DNA of 64,000 bases. It comes from Cytidiella melzeri. Taxonomy: Eukaryota > Basidiomycota > Agaricomycetes > Polyporales > Irpicaceae. The DNA lies in the NCBI GenBank assembly GCA_022592445.1, contig JABYQR010000054.1, forward strand, positions 112,726 through 176,725. The letters run 5' to 3'. Both the position numbers and the translations under genes were made by a program. Positions 1 to 17,091 of the stretch are shown here, one piece after another. Below the pieces are notes generated by a model. That model had not been told where the DNA came from, made no database searches, and worked only from the letters and a program-made list of their open reading frames with translations. Position 1 is the first letter of the stretch. The number at the start of each line of letters is the position of its first letter.

Positions 1-687
1 CAATCTCGACTGCCTGCCATTGTGATTGAAGACACCTCGTTGGATCTTACACTCGACGATTCTCTCGACGACTCGCTACTCAGGACTCCGCGGCGCATGC
101 AAAACACAGACCTCACCAATTCCCCGGCTCTCTCGTGGCTCGACGAACAAACGTTGCTGAACCCGCCCTGCACTATGCTGTACAAAGAAGATGCCCTTTG
201 CTCGACACCGAAGCGCACTCTACGAAGCCGAAAGGCGTCAATCCCAAGTCTCATCACCCTGAAAGACGATTTCCCCTCAATCACCCTGCTCGAGTGCCAT
301 CCAAACGAGCAACTAGACCGTCCAGCCAATTCATCGTTCTGCCAGGTCGCTACAAAGCTTAGCGAGGACCATCCTCAAGCCACAGCGACCCCTCCCTCAA
401 CGCGACGACACTGGCCAAAACTTCGACGCTCAAACGGGACTGACGATCTCCGCACCCTCTACCATTGTTCCGCTTCGACAAAAACTGCAGATCAAACGGA
501 TGACCAGGCGGCGTTCGAACAGCAACTTACGTTGGCTATTTTGGCCGAAATGGACAGAACTCCTGCTCGTTTCTTGGTCCATCCTCGTAGCGGCGGTCAG
601 TCGCGCCTGGACTCTGGAAGGTCGATGTTGAGTACCCTGGGCAATCTATTCCGCAGAGCTGGCCACCCCTTGTCTCGAGTATTTTGA
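1..687 (+). CDS. 3' part of an unknown protein-coding gene
   Basis: The frame is open from the first base of the window to a TGA at 685-687, so the 5' end lies outside the window. The visible 228 codons are rich in Ser, Thr, Arg and Asp, with an acidic repeat early on (LDLTLDDSLDDS) and several basic patches such as RTPRR and TPKRTLRSRK. No enzyme motif, signal peptide or membrane segment is visible. The composition suggests a disordered, possibly nuclear protein, but this is inference. I do not recognise the family. A GTG at 22-24 is in frame but is probably internal. Confidence 0.55.
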   Translation, partial: QSRLPAIVIEDTSLDLTLDDSLDDSLLRTPRRMQNTDLTNSPALSWLDEQTLLNPPCTMLYKEDALCSTPKRTLRSRKASIPSLITLKDDFPSITLLECHPNEQLDRPANSSFCQVATKLSEDHPQATATPPSTRRHWPKLRRSNGTDDLRTLYHCSASTKTADQTDDQAAFEQQLTLAILAEMDRTPARFLVHPRSGGQSRLDSGRSMLSTLGNLFRRAGHPLSRVF

Positions 688-971
688 TGTAACTCGAAGA
701 GTACTTAGTGTTTGTGATCATTGAACTGGAATCATCTTACTGTATAAGTGTGGGTCGCTCGAGAACGTTGCACTCAGTGAGGCTGCTCACGTTTCTCTGC
801 ACAACCTCGCCCGTACTCGTCAGAAAGTAATGAAAGCTACCGTATACCTTTCGTTACCTCTGAAGACTACCAGACTGGTGGCTTGCGGAGGGGAAAGGAG
901 TTAACAGCGCTATACGTATGTATGGGCCAGGAACAAAACAGTGATGAGAATGAGACTCCGCCTGATCACAC

Positions 972-978
972 TATAAAA
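972..978 (+). promoter_or_regulatory. TATA box of the first Kre9-like gene
   Basis: TATAAAA lies about 145 bases upstream of the ATG at 1122, in a non-coding gap (688-1121) that otherwise shows nothing recognisable. Distance and sequence fit a core promoter. The start of transcription is not known. Confidence 0.5.
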
Positions 979-1121
979 CCCGACTGATCCTGTCGAGCGC
1001 TCGCTTTTCGCTCTTCAACCCCAAACCACTCTTGTCGTCAACGACCTCGTCGCTCACAAGCGCACCTTTCATTCTCTACAAACCACATTCCTTTCTTCGC
1101 ACAAGAAAAGCTTCACTAAAC

Positions 1122-2029
1122 ATGTTCGCTGCACTCGTTGCTCTCGCCGTTCTGGCTCCCTCCGCTTTTGCGACTGTTTCTGTATGTTGGATTTGTTACT
1201 TTTCTTGCGCAGCGACCAGACTCTCTGAGCTCTTCCCATCCTCAGATGACTGCCCCAGTCGCCACAACGACCTGGGCTGCCGGTCAGCAAGTCACAATCG
1301 CATGGACTGATGACAACGTCGCCCCCTTGCTCAGTGCCTTTGGTCCTTCCGCAGTTGGTATTTTCGTTGGTGGAACAACCACTCAGGTATGTTATGACCT
1401 ACGCATCTCAGTAGCCCCTATTGGTTTTACACAATACATATTTAGGCTGAGGTGTTCCACATTGCCGACAACGTCAACGTAGCTACGACCGCCCAAATCA
1501 ACTGGACCGTGGATGGATCTTTCGGGCCCAGTTCAAACGTCTAGTATGTGGCTCGTATGTACTCTTATCAATGCCTGCTAACCTTTGCTTGTAGCTTCGT
1601 CCGCTTCACCTCGAACAGCTGCACAGATAACTCCACCATGCACTACCCCTGCGAGGCCTTCTCCGCCAAGTTTGCGTAAGTAGTGCGTGATTGTTACTGG
1701 ATATATATGGCACTGACGGTATCGCACTTTGCAGCCTGAGCAACATGAACGGTAACTTCAACTCGACCATTCAGCAGATCGCCGATGGCACGGCCGCCGG
1801 CGCAAGCGGTAGCGCGAGCGTTGCGTCCGTCGTTGCAACCTCCGTCGTCGCAACCAAGACCTCAGCTGCCGCCACCACCCCCAGCTCGGCAGCCTCGCAC
1901 TCTTCGGCTGCTGCTTCCGGCTCTGCTTCGGCCAAGGCCGCCACCTCTTCCAATGGCGCCAGTGCCCTCTTCACCAGCGCCGGCCTTGTTGCTGCTGTTG
2001 CTTCTCTCGTTGGTTCCATGATGCTGTAG
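1122..2029 (+). CDS. Kre9/KNH-like Ser-rich GPI-anchored protein
   Basis: Five exons join in phase: 1122-1181, 1246-1386, 1446-1543, 1595-1675 and 1735-2029, all with GT-AG introns of 50-64 nt. The protein opens with a signal peptide (MFAALVALAVLAPSAFA). An Ig-like domain of the Kre9/KNH N-terminal type follows (WAAGQQVTIAWTDD, then SAVGIFVGG, then NVNVATTAQINWTVDGSFGP). A Ser/Ala-rich linker and a hydrophobic tail (LVAAVASLVGSMML) are typical of GPI attachment. The family sits at the fungal cell surface and is linked to beta-glucan and wall assembly; the exact role is unknown. A paralogue lies at 19868-21028. The start was chosen because it begins the signal peptide. Confidence 0.85.
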
Positions 2030-2490
2030 AGCATCTCACGAGTAGAAGGTTGGGTGCTGTTACTGTCGTGCGCCCGTGAATTATCATTCCATTGCGCTCT
2101 AATTACCGCTATCGTCTGCCTTTGATTTTATCTCGCTCATCTACTGTCCGCCCCAAATTCGTTCTGGTTAATGATTCGGTGTTCTCTCATTCTGGGTTCG
2201 TGGTAACCTTCCGACCTATGGTCCTTTCAGCTCGTAAGACGCTGTACGCGTACGTAGCTCCTAGATCGCCTTTGCGCTACTCACGAAGATACTTACGACC
2301 GTGACATGTATCTGGCCTTAGCTTACATTCTTTTAAACACGGAACTCAGAAATTATACCCGTGTAATTCATGTGTTTGCGTGGAATGCGTATGGCATGAC
2401 ATCGAGCTTAAATGAGGGTATTACTAGTGGCCACTTGTGGATATTCTTCACAGAGACCATTTCCAAAATACACCCACGACTTACACTCCC
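2030..2490. other. Intergenic gap, nothing recognised
   Basis: Non-coding stretch between two genes on the same strand. It should contain the 3' UTR of the Kre9-like gene and the promoter of the MoCF-domain gene. I see no repeat, RNA gene or clear core promoter motif. Confidence 0.5.
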
Positions 2491-4083
2491 ATGCCAGCAA
2501 GTACTGGTCGAGCCACTGCACGTCTGCTCTCTCTCGCACAACATTTCCCTCGTTCACGAGTGACACCTCCTCTGTTTCGTTTTGCGCGGCCAGCCATGTC
2601 TACGACAACCAATAATCAGACCACCGGAGCAGCAGCTCCCACTACTACTGGCACAGCATCTGCAGACCAGCCAAATGTGCTGCATAACTTTCCCGTGTCG
2701 GACGTGCCACAGAACCCACTAGGGGAGGGACGTTACATCAAGACGGCGGCGGCATTGATCATTGGGTATGTGTTTGAGCACACTGCTGCTATCTTCTTGT
2801 GAAGACGTTACTGACGCTTGCTTCTTATGTCTGTATTTTTGTCCATCCTTGTTGCTTGCAACAATGGTCGTCTCGGTGGCTGGGATTAAAGGGACGAGAT
2901 TCTGAACGGGAAGACTCTGGACAGGAACTCGAACTACTTTGCGAGGTACTGCTTTGAGCAGGGTGTTGAACTGTGAGTTGGCTTTCCCACTGCGCCAGAC
3001 CCGCTCAGCCCCCGCGCGGCTACTATGTGGTAGTTGTGGGAGTCGGAATGGGAGTTCGCAAAAACGAAACCGGTGCTGATGCTGAGGAGACAGAAAACGT
3101 ATTGAGGTCATTGCCGACGATGAGGACGAAATGTGTGTATTTTCCGCTGCATGAGGCTATTTCACCACAGCCATTTACTACGTACCTCTCACTGGCAATG
3201 AATAGCGTCGAGGCAAGCAGGCGGATGGTCAAGAACTATGATTTCGTGATCACGTCCGGAGGGATTGGTCCTACACACGATGGTAAGTCAAAGCTGTCGA
3301 TACACAAACGCAATACAACTAAATAGCCACACTCCTCATTCGTGTCTTGTCACTCTAGATATTACATACGCATCGTTAGCCAAAGCCTTCAACCAGCCCC
3401 TAGTACATCACGCAGAAACACTGCGCCGCATGGGAGAGATGACACGGAACCGACCAGGAATAGTGAAGCAGACAGCCGAGCAGCGAAGAGCTCGAGAGCG
3501 CATGGCGCTCTTTCCCGCCCAAGCTGAGGTGCTCTATACTGAGGGCGAGATCTGGGTGGTGAGTGCCCACAACAGTTTTCAGGTGTCCGGTACAGCCTTG
3601 CTCGATATTCATGACTGTGCACGATGATCAGCCTGTGATACGATTGGAAGGTAAACTCTGCGTCTTCCCCGGCATACCGAGGCTATTCCAAAGGATGCTC
3701 GACGGGCTAACGCCCTACCTACCCCTCCCCCCTCCCCACGAACGTCCCTTCCGACAACAGGTCTTCACATCGTACGTCCCTTTTTTCTGCTCCTCTCACG
3801 AGACCCTATAACATGTCCTCACGCACAAAATCATACAACAAGACAACCAGAGTCTTCCATCGCGCCATTCCTCACAGAGCTTCAAGCACGCACGAAAGGC
3901 GACGGAATCCGCGTCGGCTCGTACCCCTTGCTATCGCACGGCGTGTACGTCTCGCTGATCGGCCAGGACAGGGAAGCGGTCAGGGCGATCGCGGAGGAGA
4001 CTGCGAAGGTGTTGGAGGGGAGGTTGGTGAGCGATGACGAGGCGAGGGAGATCGCGAAGCAGAAGGAGAAGGGCGCGGCGTGA
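2491..4083 (+). CDS. MoCF/CinA-type (molybdopterin-binding-like) domain protein
   Basis: Seven exons: 2491-2765, 2892-2972, 3094-3132, 3206-3282, 3359-3558, 3632-3771 and 3843-4083. Once spliced, the protein shows the MoaB/Mog/CinA domain: a IIGDEILNGKT motif at the start, FVITSGGIGPTHDD in the middle, and FPGIPRLF near the end. Stand-alone fungal proteins of this type resemble the N-terminal domain of animal FAD synthase. The FAD-forming PAPS-reductase-like domain is absent, so nucleotide or pterin hydrolysis is more likely than FAD synthesis. The first Met at 2491 adds an Arg-rich lead with no acidic residues, like a mitochondrial presequence. A second in-frame ATG at 2596 (MSTTTNNQ) would give a cytosolic form. 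An in-frame ATG at 2437 is less likely. Confidence 0.8.
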
Positions 4084-4430
4084 AAAGGGCTGTTTTGTTG
4101 TTCGCTAAGGTTTTTTCGAGGATGGACCGGGTGGTGGTTTGTTTTGATAGTGTAAGAGTATTATAGAGCGGCCATGTGTCTGGACGGAGTGTTCATGCAA
4201 TTTGGAGAGTACACGCAAGAATTTTGGCATCGAAAATATGTATTTTCCACTGACTGACATTTGTTCGCACACTGCATTCGGAGGTTTGGAGTAATGAAGA
4301 CATGGCATAGTTATTCACGGACTTGATGCTTTAGCGATACAACTGGTCTACAACTGGTCTAAAAAATATTTCGAGTTCACAGTTGACTTTACGGTCCCCT
4401 ACCTCTAGAACATGGTGATTCCCGAGGGCT
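4084..4430. other. Convergent 3' gap
   Basis: Space between the stop codons of two convergent genes. It holds AT-rich sequence suited to 3' UTRs and a short direct repeat (CAACTGGTCTA twice, near 4338-4361). Nothing else is seen. Confidence 0.5.
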
Positions 4431-5870
<1,440 letters not shown>

Positions 5871-7309
5871 TGTGGTTGGAATATCGGTGTGGTTGTTGAG
5901 ATGAGCTGTGGAATGCAGAGCTGTTGAGAGACCTGGCAGTTTGTGAGTGTATCAGCTCACTATTTATACGTTTCTAGACATCAGCTTACTGTTCACATAC
6001 TTGTCTCTGGATTTGTCATGGAAAAGTGGGCAATGAGAAGGTGTATGATTCTGTTCCTAATTAGGGGCGCTAGACGGTGTTGTGGTCAGTTGTGCGTGAT
6101 AGTTGGTCCTGCTGGGCCATCAACGTTATCAACCGCGAGACGCGCTGTCGCTTTGTCATCTGTGTTCCAGCGCAGCTGAGCAATACAATTTGCATCTTGC
6201 TCTCGCCGTGCCGTGACCGTTCGAACCTTCTCAATGCTTCTTTACCCGCGTTTTCTTATGTACGACGACACAGTCGCCGGTCTCATACCGTGCGCTCATG
6301 TCCAGCAACTGTATATAGGATGCTCAGTAAACGCCTTTCGCATCGATAGCAAGACAGCTGAGGCAGTATAAGCGAAAGATGCTTCACTGATTTTGAGGAG
6401 GAATTTACGTGTATGCTATAGCACAATGTGGCTCCCATCAGACTTCAACCTTCAAGCTTGACTCGCTGTATCTGCCACCAGTGCAAAGATATCCGTGATA
6501 ATTTCCCCATACGAAGGGAGCCTGTGAGCATTAAGACCGAAGAACACGCGGCTCAACTAAGCCTGTTGGTGACAGTATACCAGATATGGCGACGCCACGA
6601 AGCCAGCGTTTGAATGATTTTCCCAAGCCTACGACAAAGTTAGTTTTCGATGAACACTGTGAGGGAAAACGCTTGAACTTGCACGAGGAGCGCTCAAATA
6701 CCGTAATTCTTCATGTGGATTCAATTCGCCTACACAGCAATTGTTAGCGCAACCCTGATTGATAATTATCATTGCACCGTGAACAACCCGCTTTTGAAAA
6801 ACGCCACGTCTCTCCTGAGCACGCTATCAGAGGACAGGGTGAACAGTTCCGTGGAGCACACCTAGCCTCATCTAACCATCATGTAATGGGTAAGTATGAC
6901 CTACCGATTTCGCGGCTCCTGTCGGCAGGGACGTTGGGGAAGTGTCCCCATGCAGTACAGTCGGATTTATCCCATGCCAGTCATCTAGGCTCCCTCAATT
7001 ACCATTCGATCAGCCGCATGAAAGGTGCATGCTCGCTTACACCCTGCCTTCAAGGCGGCATGAGGTCACTATTTCAATGTCGGATATCCGAGTTATCAGA
7101 AAGTCGCAAATTCAAGGGTTGCTTACCAAGTGGCAAGCGGACACATAATTCCGAAACTCGGCACAAGTGCCCCCATCAGGCCTTCGAACACAACCGATCT
7201 GTTCAATAGCATCCCGACATACTACTTGAAAAACTGTCTCGAGTTGTGAGCAGCGGTGAAGACCCGAACACAGGCACAAAAAGTGAACTTGCCAATAAAT
7301 GCAACTGCT
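5871..7309. other. Long intergenic gap
   Basis: About 1.4 kb without a supportable gene. The longest open frame (6772-7209, plus strand) has no motif, no introns and an unlikely composition, so I do not call it. The proximal part should hold the oxidoreductase promoter. No RNA gene or repeat is seen. Confidence 0.5.
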
Positions 7310-10300
7310 TTAATCCGGAATATCATACACCGTCCGCAAAACATGATCCGCCTTTCTCCCTGTATGCTTGATAAAGCCCATGTAGTCGAGTTCGTGTAGA
7401 GCTCTCATGAATCGTGCATGGACCTCCGCAGTCCATTTCTCGTCTTCGTCCTCTGTAGGTTCTTCGTCCACCTGAGGGGCTTTATGTTTCCCTTTGTGCT
7501 TCGATGCCGCAATACTACGCTGCTCCCTTTGCGTATCTAGCGCGACCGCAAACGACTCGAACAGGTCGTACACATTGATCAGCCTCCCGGCTTCCATATA
7601 TCTCCTGAACAGGATGCTTGTATCCGACAGCTCCGACAGCGCCGGCGTCTCCTTCAGTAGTTCATCCTTCGCATCAACAACGCCGTCGTCGTTAGTACCA
7701 AACAGGCTCCGATGTTCCTTCAAGATGTCGGAGGGATGAAGAAGCGCGTTGACCACATTTGCTCGAGGAGCCGGATTGATCAACTATAAGCAATGTGCAA
7801 AATTAGTCAGCGACCTAGAAGGAGTGTAAGGGCAAAACCTCAGAGGGAAAAGGTGTAGAACCGGTATTCCAGAGCTCCCACAGCGGCTGTTGTTGATCGG
7901 TCCTTACTAAACGGTCTCTGTTCTCAGCACGCAAAAATGAGCATGTGGGGCAGGACAGAGAGATAGAGGTAAAATAGGAGGCACGTACTCTAGATACGAC
8001 AAAAACCACTCAGCCACGCTGGGTGCTACTACAGATGCCTTGTTCGCGGTGTTAGGTACATTGGTCGAAGTGCTTGTCTGCGCTGCTATATCGCTTCTAG
8101 CTTGCACCAAGAACCCCCGCACATCGGCCTGGTCATTCCGAAGTTTAGGGGACTGAATGTCGTAGAACAGTGCATACAGTTCACCCAACAGGGAGTCTAG
8201 CTGATGATCGGGTAGTTTTCTAAGAACCATATAGACAGCGTCAGCAACATGAAGACACCGTGACAAAGAAGAGATAACGTACTTGAGCATTAACGCTAGA
8301 TGCTTGACGTCCCTGCCCGCTCTTCCTCGCACCATCCTACTCATAAAGCTGAGCTCTGACTCTTCGTGTCCAGTAATAGATGTAGAGGTCTTGTATCCCT
8401 GCGCTCGCATGTACCTTTGTACGGTTCTGATGACCTGGTAGCCGAGCCGCATGCGAGTGGCTTGCTGGCGGAATTCATTACGCGCGCTATTGAGTATTAA
8501 CAACAACGTCTCTAGGGACATGTCGTCCCAATCGACGTCTTTCAGATATTTCGGCATCTCTCTGGCAGGGTCGTCAGGGGCGCATTCGCTCCATACACGG
8601 ACGAGAAGGTTATCGATGAGCTGAAAAGACGATGATTGGCGCAATCGCGTTGCTGTTTCGCGTAACGCTGCGTCAGAATCGAACCCGTGGACGAAAGTCG
8701 TCAAAGGGTCTTCGAAATGCTTGATATACGATAACTGTGGATATGAACTCGTCAACATGTGCTGAATGTCTCAGGGCGGGCAGAACAGACCTGCAAAATA
8801 GTCAATACAGCGTCGAGAGATGCTGTGTGACGTAGCGTGAATTCCGCGAGAAAATCCAGTACACCAAAGCCCAGTCCAATATCTGGCTCAAAGTCCTGAT
8901 CGAAAAAAGTCTAGAGATAGGTCAGCATACTACATCATATATGCCGAGAGCTTGAGTGAGGAAATCCTACTTTTTCGATGACTGTGCTGGCAAGGTCTAT
9001 CCCCGACGGCGCAGTGTGCACACAAACACGTAAAAGTGCCATCATAGCGCGCGGATAAGCTGTATGCATGAAAGACATCGTCGAAGGAGCAGACGAGTCG
9101 AGGAGGAAGATGAGCGGAAGATGAACAACATTCTTGCTGCCAGCGACGACATAAGAGGAGTGCAAATCACATAGACAACATTGCACAGACCTGCATATGT
9201 AAAAGATGTCTTGAACCACGCTAGTCTCAAACGCTTCAAAGTCGTGTAGAATAATCAACAGTTGAGGAGCTGTAGCTAATTCCATAGTTTCTCTTAGGAT
9301 GCGATTTCAGTAAAAGTAGCATGGGCGTACCGTTCTGCCGTGACAAGGCTCGATACCAGGCTTTGAGAAGGTTGATGTCGAATGAAGCCAGAGAAGTCGC
9401 AGCTTTACGTTTCACAGGATAAGGTACTAAACCAGGAGAATTTCGTTACTCTCAGGCGAAAGGCATTGATTGCACACGTACATCGCAAAAGCAGCTCCTC
9501 CTCCTCCTCCGCATCTTGCCGATCCACGAATCCAGCGATCATGGCTTTCATGGCACTTGTGATATTGACACAGTCTGCTGGGTGTAAATGGGTGACTAGG
9601 ACGTGATGTTCTTCGCGAGTGTCGTCTTCGTCTTCGACCATTCTATCTTTGCCTTTATTGCGCCTCTGCCTAGTCCCTCCCTGGCTGGGTTCACGCTTCT
9701 TCCTTCTCTCTAGTGTAGCAACTACGTCTGAGATGACAGAATGGCCTCCGCCGGGTGCTTCGAGCTATTTAGAGCCGCACTTCTTTCAACAATGCAGAAT
9801 GCTGCTCACCGGACACAGCTATCACTGGCAGCTCAATATAGGGCAAACCAGGGAGGACATCTTTTGAATACGCGTCGTTGATGCTTTGCTTCACAGCAGA
9901 TACTACTGGGGTATGTAATTCGCGGAATATAGCCTGTGACCACGCATACATGCAACAAATATGCGGTTAGTGGCTAATGTCACAGACTTGCATGGCTGCA
10001 GCCTGACAAACCTGAACACGGCCCGAGCACCTCTCCCAAGCCACTTCATACGCCTCCCGTTGTATACCATAGCCCTCTGCCAGTGTTTTGTTTGCTGATG
10101 AGGTAGATTTGGTTCGCTTAGTCCGCGGTTTATCTGGAAATGCAGAGTGAGAAGAGGCGATTTGGCTGCATATGCAGCACCTTACCTGCAGATGACCGTT
10201 TCGAAAGGTAGATGCATGTCTGTATGACCATGTAGTCAGTCGTAAGTCATTTGTGTTCGGGGTGAAGGGCGCACCTTTGTGGGATCATCAAGGTCGGAAG

Positions 10301-10310
10301 TCTGGGACAT
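7310..10310 (-). CDS. ORC3: Origin recognition complex subunit 3
   Basis: Multi-exon minus-strand gene. Exon 1 encodes only MSQTSDLDDPTK (from 10310); the gene ends at TAA 7312-7310. The N-terminal part has the ORC3 lead segment (EGYGIQREAYEVAWERC). It is followed by an AAA-like region with a LLIILHDFEAFE segment, an ERLPLIFLLDSS-like strand and SYIKHFEDPLTTF, the hallmark insert after the ATPase core. The C-terminus, ARFMRALHELDYMGFIKHTGRKADHVLR, is the winged-helix end that is diagnostic for ORC3 (the human protein has the same TGRKxDHV). ORC3 is a structural, non-ATP-hydrolysing subunit that holds ORC2 in the complex marking replication origins. An acidic insert (DEEPTEDEDEK) precedes the last helix. 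Its transcription start faces the carboxylesterase across about 1.06 kb. Confidence 0.9.
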
Positions 10311-11374
10311 CTTCAAGTTTGTGAACGCTCTAGCCGCCCAACTCCTTGATCTTTTACCGTGACCACGAAACTATCTCCGCTACGCCTTGCGTGGCTGCGA
10401 GTGTCTTCAAGGGCAACAATACTTAAAAGGTTATTATTATACAAGCCAGACACGTCTGAAAGCTTTGGAATGAAGAAAGCAGCAATAGCACAAACGCCAG
10501 GCGTCCGAGTCCTCTCTAACTCAGGCTGGTGGCCAGGCAAAAATACACATTTCAAGATCACGTTCATTGCGCGAGCGAGCCGAGCCACCCCTGCTGTCTG
10601 TTGCTAAATAACATGAATCACACCCACAGGACTCCGGTCGCCGTGGCGGCTGCCTTTGTCGGCGAGCTGCGAAGTCGCCTAGAGGAGCCCCATGTTAGTC
10701 TCCCCCCGAGATAGAGCAGACGTAGCATCAGCCCTTCGTGCCTTAGGCTCCTCTTGTCGATCAGCAAATATCACTCAAGAATAGGCAGGTGCGTGTGCTA
10801 TCCCAAGTCTCGCATATGAACCATGACGCAGATGTCATAGGTTTTTTGTTTCATACCAACCACGCGATATCATGACTAGTCTCTGTTCGTGCGTTACATG
10901 CGCCGCGTCTTAACATGGGAACCATAGGAAAATCCATGTCATTCGGAAGATGTTTACTACAATCGGCGGGCCTCAAGTTCCCGTGCAAGTGAAACGTATC
11001 CAGTCTTCAATTCTTCGCATAGATTGGAAGCAGCGACCGCCGGGTGACGAAGCAAAAATCTCGTGTCACGCCGGACATACCTTGCAGGAGCTTCCCACAG
11101 CGGGGCGGTTTTCCGGTCAGGGAACCTACGCGGAAAAACCATAGCATACACAAAACAGGTCACAAGCTACACCTCTTCTACCAACTTGATTCGATTGCGC
11201 CGACAACTGCTCAAGCTACCAAGCTTCTTGCGTTCATATGACCTGAACGCAACATGAGACAAGGAGGTCAGTCAACCTTGGCTTATCAGCGCGAACTACT
11301 TATGCTCTCGCTGCTCAGGAAATCGTCGCACTGACCTATAGCACCCCGCAGCATCGATTGCAAGGCTTACCGTC
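10311..11374. other. Divergent intergenic region between ORC3 and esterase
   Basis: About 1.06 kb between two start codons on opposite strands, so it should carry both promoters. I see no clear TATA box, no perfect MCB (ACGCGT) box near ORC3, no repeats and no coding region. Confidence 0.5.
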
Positions 11375-13415
11375 ATGCTCAAGATACTGCGTATTGCCTT
11401 GTTTACCGGGATTCTCTCCCTCATCAGTTTCACGACCGCCGAAATTGTAGTAGACTTGGGTTACGCGAAGTATCGAGGAAACATTTCGAATTCAAACACT
11501 GTGGCCTTCCTTGGTCTTCCTTTTGCCGAGCCTCCAGTTGGCGAACGTCGATGGCGCGCTCCCCTTCCCCTAAATACTACACGTATTTCTCAGCAGGCGC
11601 GAGGAGCTATTCTAGATGCTACTACCTATCCTGATTTCTGCGTGCAGGGTACTACCGGCAGTGAGTAGTTAACCCTCGTCCTTATTTGATGAAGCATTGA
11701 GCTCTTGGTTTCAGGTGGTGACGCTGGTGGCGCGGGAAGCGAAGATTGTCTAAAGGTCAATGTGTACGCGCCTTCCTCAGCTAAAAGTGGCGATAAATGT
11801 ACGTCTTCTCACATGGCACTTAGCTGGAGTCCCACTGACGGTTTTTGCAGTGCCTGTTCTGGTATACATTCACGGCGGTGGTAAGATTGTCTTGATGGGA
11901 TGCAAATTTGTACTCTCACCCACAGCATTGTCGCACAGGATATGTATACGGCAACCCTGCCAATTGGCCCTTTGATCGGTGGATTGAGCAAGTCCCTGAG
12001 GTCGTCATTGTCTCGGTGTACTACCGCCTGGACGCTCTTGGCTTCCTATCGCATCCCGCCTTTGCGACAGACCCTGGCCTAGGTGATCTGAACGCCGGAC
12101 TCTTGGATCAAAGAGAAGCGCTGCAATGGGTTTCAAAGCATATCAGGGCTTTCGGCGGAGATCCAGCACAAGTAACTATCAACGGTGAAAGCGCAGGCGG
12201 CTCATCCGTCGAACTGCATCTTGTCACACCGCAAAGCGGAGGTTTATTTGCAAGGGCAATTGCTCAGAGCGTTTATCGTACACCTCTACCCACTCCGGAG
12301 CAGCAGGAGGTTCGATCGTTCGCAAGATGCATTTCAGTCCATACTGACTTCACTTTTGTCGCCAGCCGCTGTTTAACTTCTATGCCGCAAAAGCAGGCTG
12401 CGCTTCTGGATCCCTGTCGGCGACGATGTCGTGCTTGCGCAACGCAAGCCTCAGTGCACTAGCCCCCGCTCAAGATGCTCCATTGTAAGACATAACAGTC
12501 CTCCATAAGCTCAGGAGACAGCTAACGCAGCGCAGTTCTGGACCATTCAACGCATATCACCCCGTACTCGATGGTAACACTATTCCCATCAGGCCTACTG
12601 AGTCTATTTTGGCGGGTAATATGCACCGGGTTCCCCTGATTGTCGGGTAGGTGATAGTCATGTTCGCGTTGGATATGTTAAACTCAAATCACACATAGCG
12701 CCACATCAAACGAGACTTTATCCTCAGGGACAAACATGACTGCAGATCTGAAGGCGTTCTTCCCTGAGCTTACAGCCACCGACCTCGAGGAGTTCGCTCA
12801 GGTTTATCCTTTATCTGACTTCGATTCGGTTACTCAGCAAGTTATTGTGGCTACTGGTGAATCCCAGCTTAGATGTGCAGTACGCCCCAACCTTTACCTC
12901 AAGCACACTTTAAGAACTTCAGCTTTCAATTTCTAGGCAGAAATCATGGGAGATTCCTTCTCACAGCACGCCAAGACTTACGTGTACAGGTACAATACTG
13001 CGAATCCTACCGGCGGCAATACCATCGTCTGGCATGCGTCTGAGAACTGGATGATGTTCGATGGGACTAACACTGGGTGAGATACTGCCTTGCGCTAATA
13101 GTCAAGTCCGTATTCTAGAAATGACTTTACAGCTTCAATGGCACGACGACGTTCTCGACCTTGAATTCTTCGGAGAACGCATTTGCTGCAGAGCTGATCG
13201 CATACTGGCTATCCTTCGTACGCTCAGGAGATCCCAATACGTTTAAGCTGCCCCGTGCACCAGAGTGGCCGACGTATTCAGCCGAGACTAGCCAGCGGAT
13301 AGTGCTGACGGAGGGTACGGCGGATACAACGGGGAGTACGGTGGAGGCTATTCCATCGAAAGAGAGGGAGCGATGCGCGTTTGTTGCCTCAAAGACTGAA
13401 GCGCAGCAAAATTAG
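11375..13415 (+). CDS. Secreted type-B carboxylesterase/lipase
   Basis: Multi-exon gene starting with a signal peptide (MLKILRIALFTGILSLISFTTA). The alpha/beta-hydrolase fold of the cholinesterase/type-B family follows. FLGLPFAEPPVGERRWRAP and SEDCLKVNVYAP are the family's second signature. PVLVYIHGGG forms the oxyanion hole, GLLDQREALQWVSKHI follows, and the nucleophile elbow is GESAGGSS. A late segment with His (WHASENWMMF) is the likely catalytic His position; the acid residue is probably in the SNETLSSG region (inference). The product is probably a secreted esterase acting on fatty-acid or aryl esters. Canonical GT-AG introns, for example 11659-11714 and after IHGGG, are all needed to keep the frame. 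The stop is at 13413-13415, 173 bases from the convergent MCM4 stop. Confidence 0.9.
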
Positions 13416-13588
13416 TCTACGTGACGTATGTATGTTACAAGCTTCAAGCTTCATGTTTCAGAGTTGCTAGATTTCGATCTGGCTCTGAACAAGATAGAGA
13501 TACAAACAGACGTCAAATACAACACATTCAACACAAACAGTAACATCGAGCGCAACACGACGAAAGCAACGAGATATAAGTAACAATT

Positions 13589-16887
<3,299 letters not shown>

Positions 16888-16995
16888 GGTGTGCTGCCGT
16901 ATGTTGTGGATGTTCTCAAGGGCCGTCGAGGTGATTTAGTGACCGTGACGACGCGGGGAGTAACAGTCGCGTAGCGTAACAATGTGACGGGGCTT

Positions 16996-17020
16996 CATTA
17001 TTATTATTATTATTATTATA
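16996..17020. repeat. (ATT)n microsatellite
   Basis: About eight tandem ATT units lie 110 bases upstream of the MCM4 start codon, next to the MITE. Simple-sequence repeat only. Confidence 0.85.
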
Positions 17021-17091
17021 GCATTGTATTTAACGTCGGACTACAAAATAGCATTTTCACAACACTGTAACGGCTTACAGCCATTTACTTA

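Noticed and set aside
6772..7209. 145-codon open frame in the 5.9-7.3 kb gap
   Set aside because: No homology-like motif, no introns, and residue use unlike the neighbours.
16888..16995. MCB-like GACGCGG upstream of MCM4
   Set aside because: One mismatch to ACGCGT in a single copy; too weak to call a cell-cycle box.
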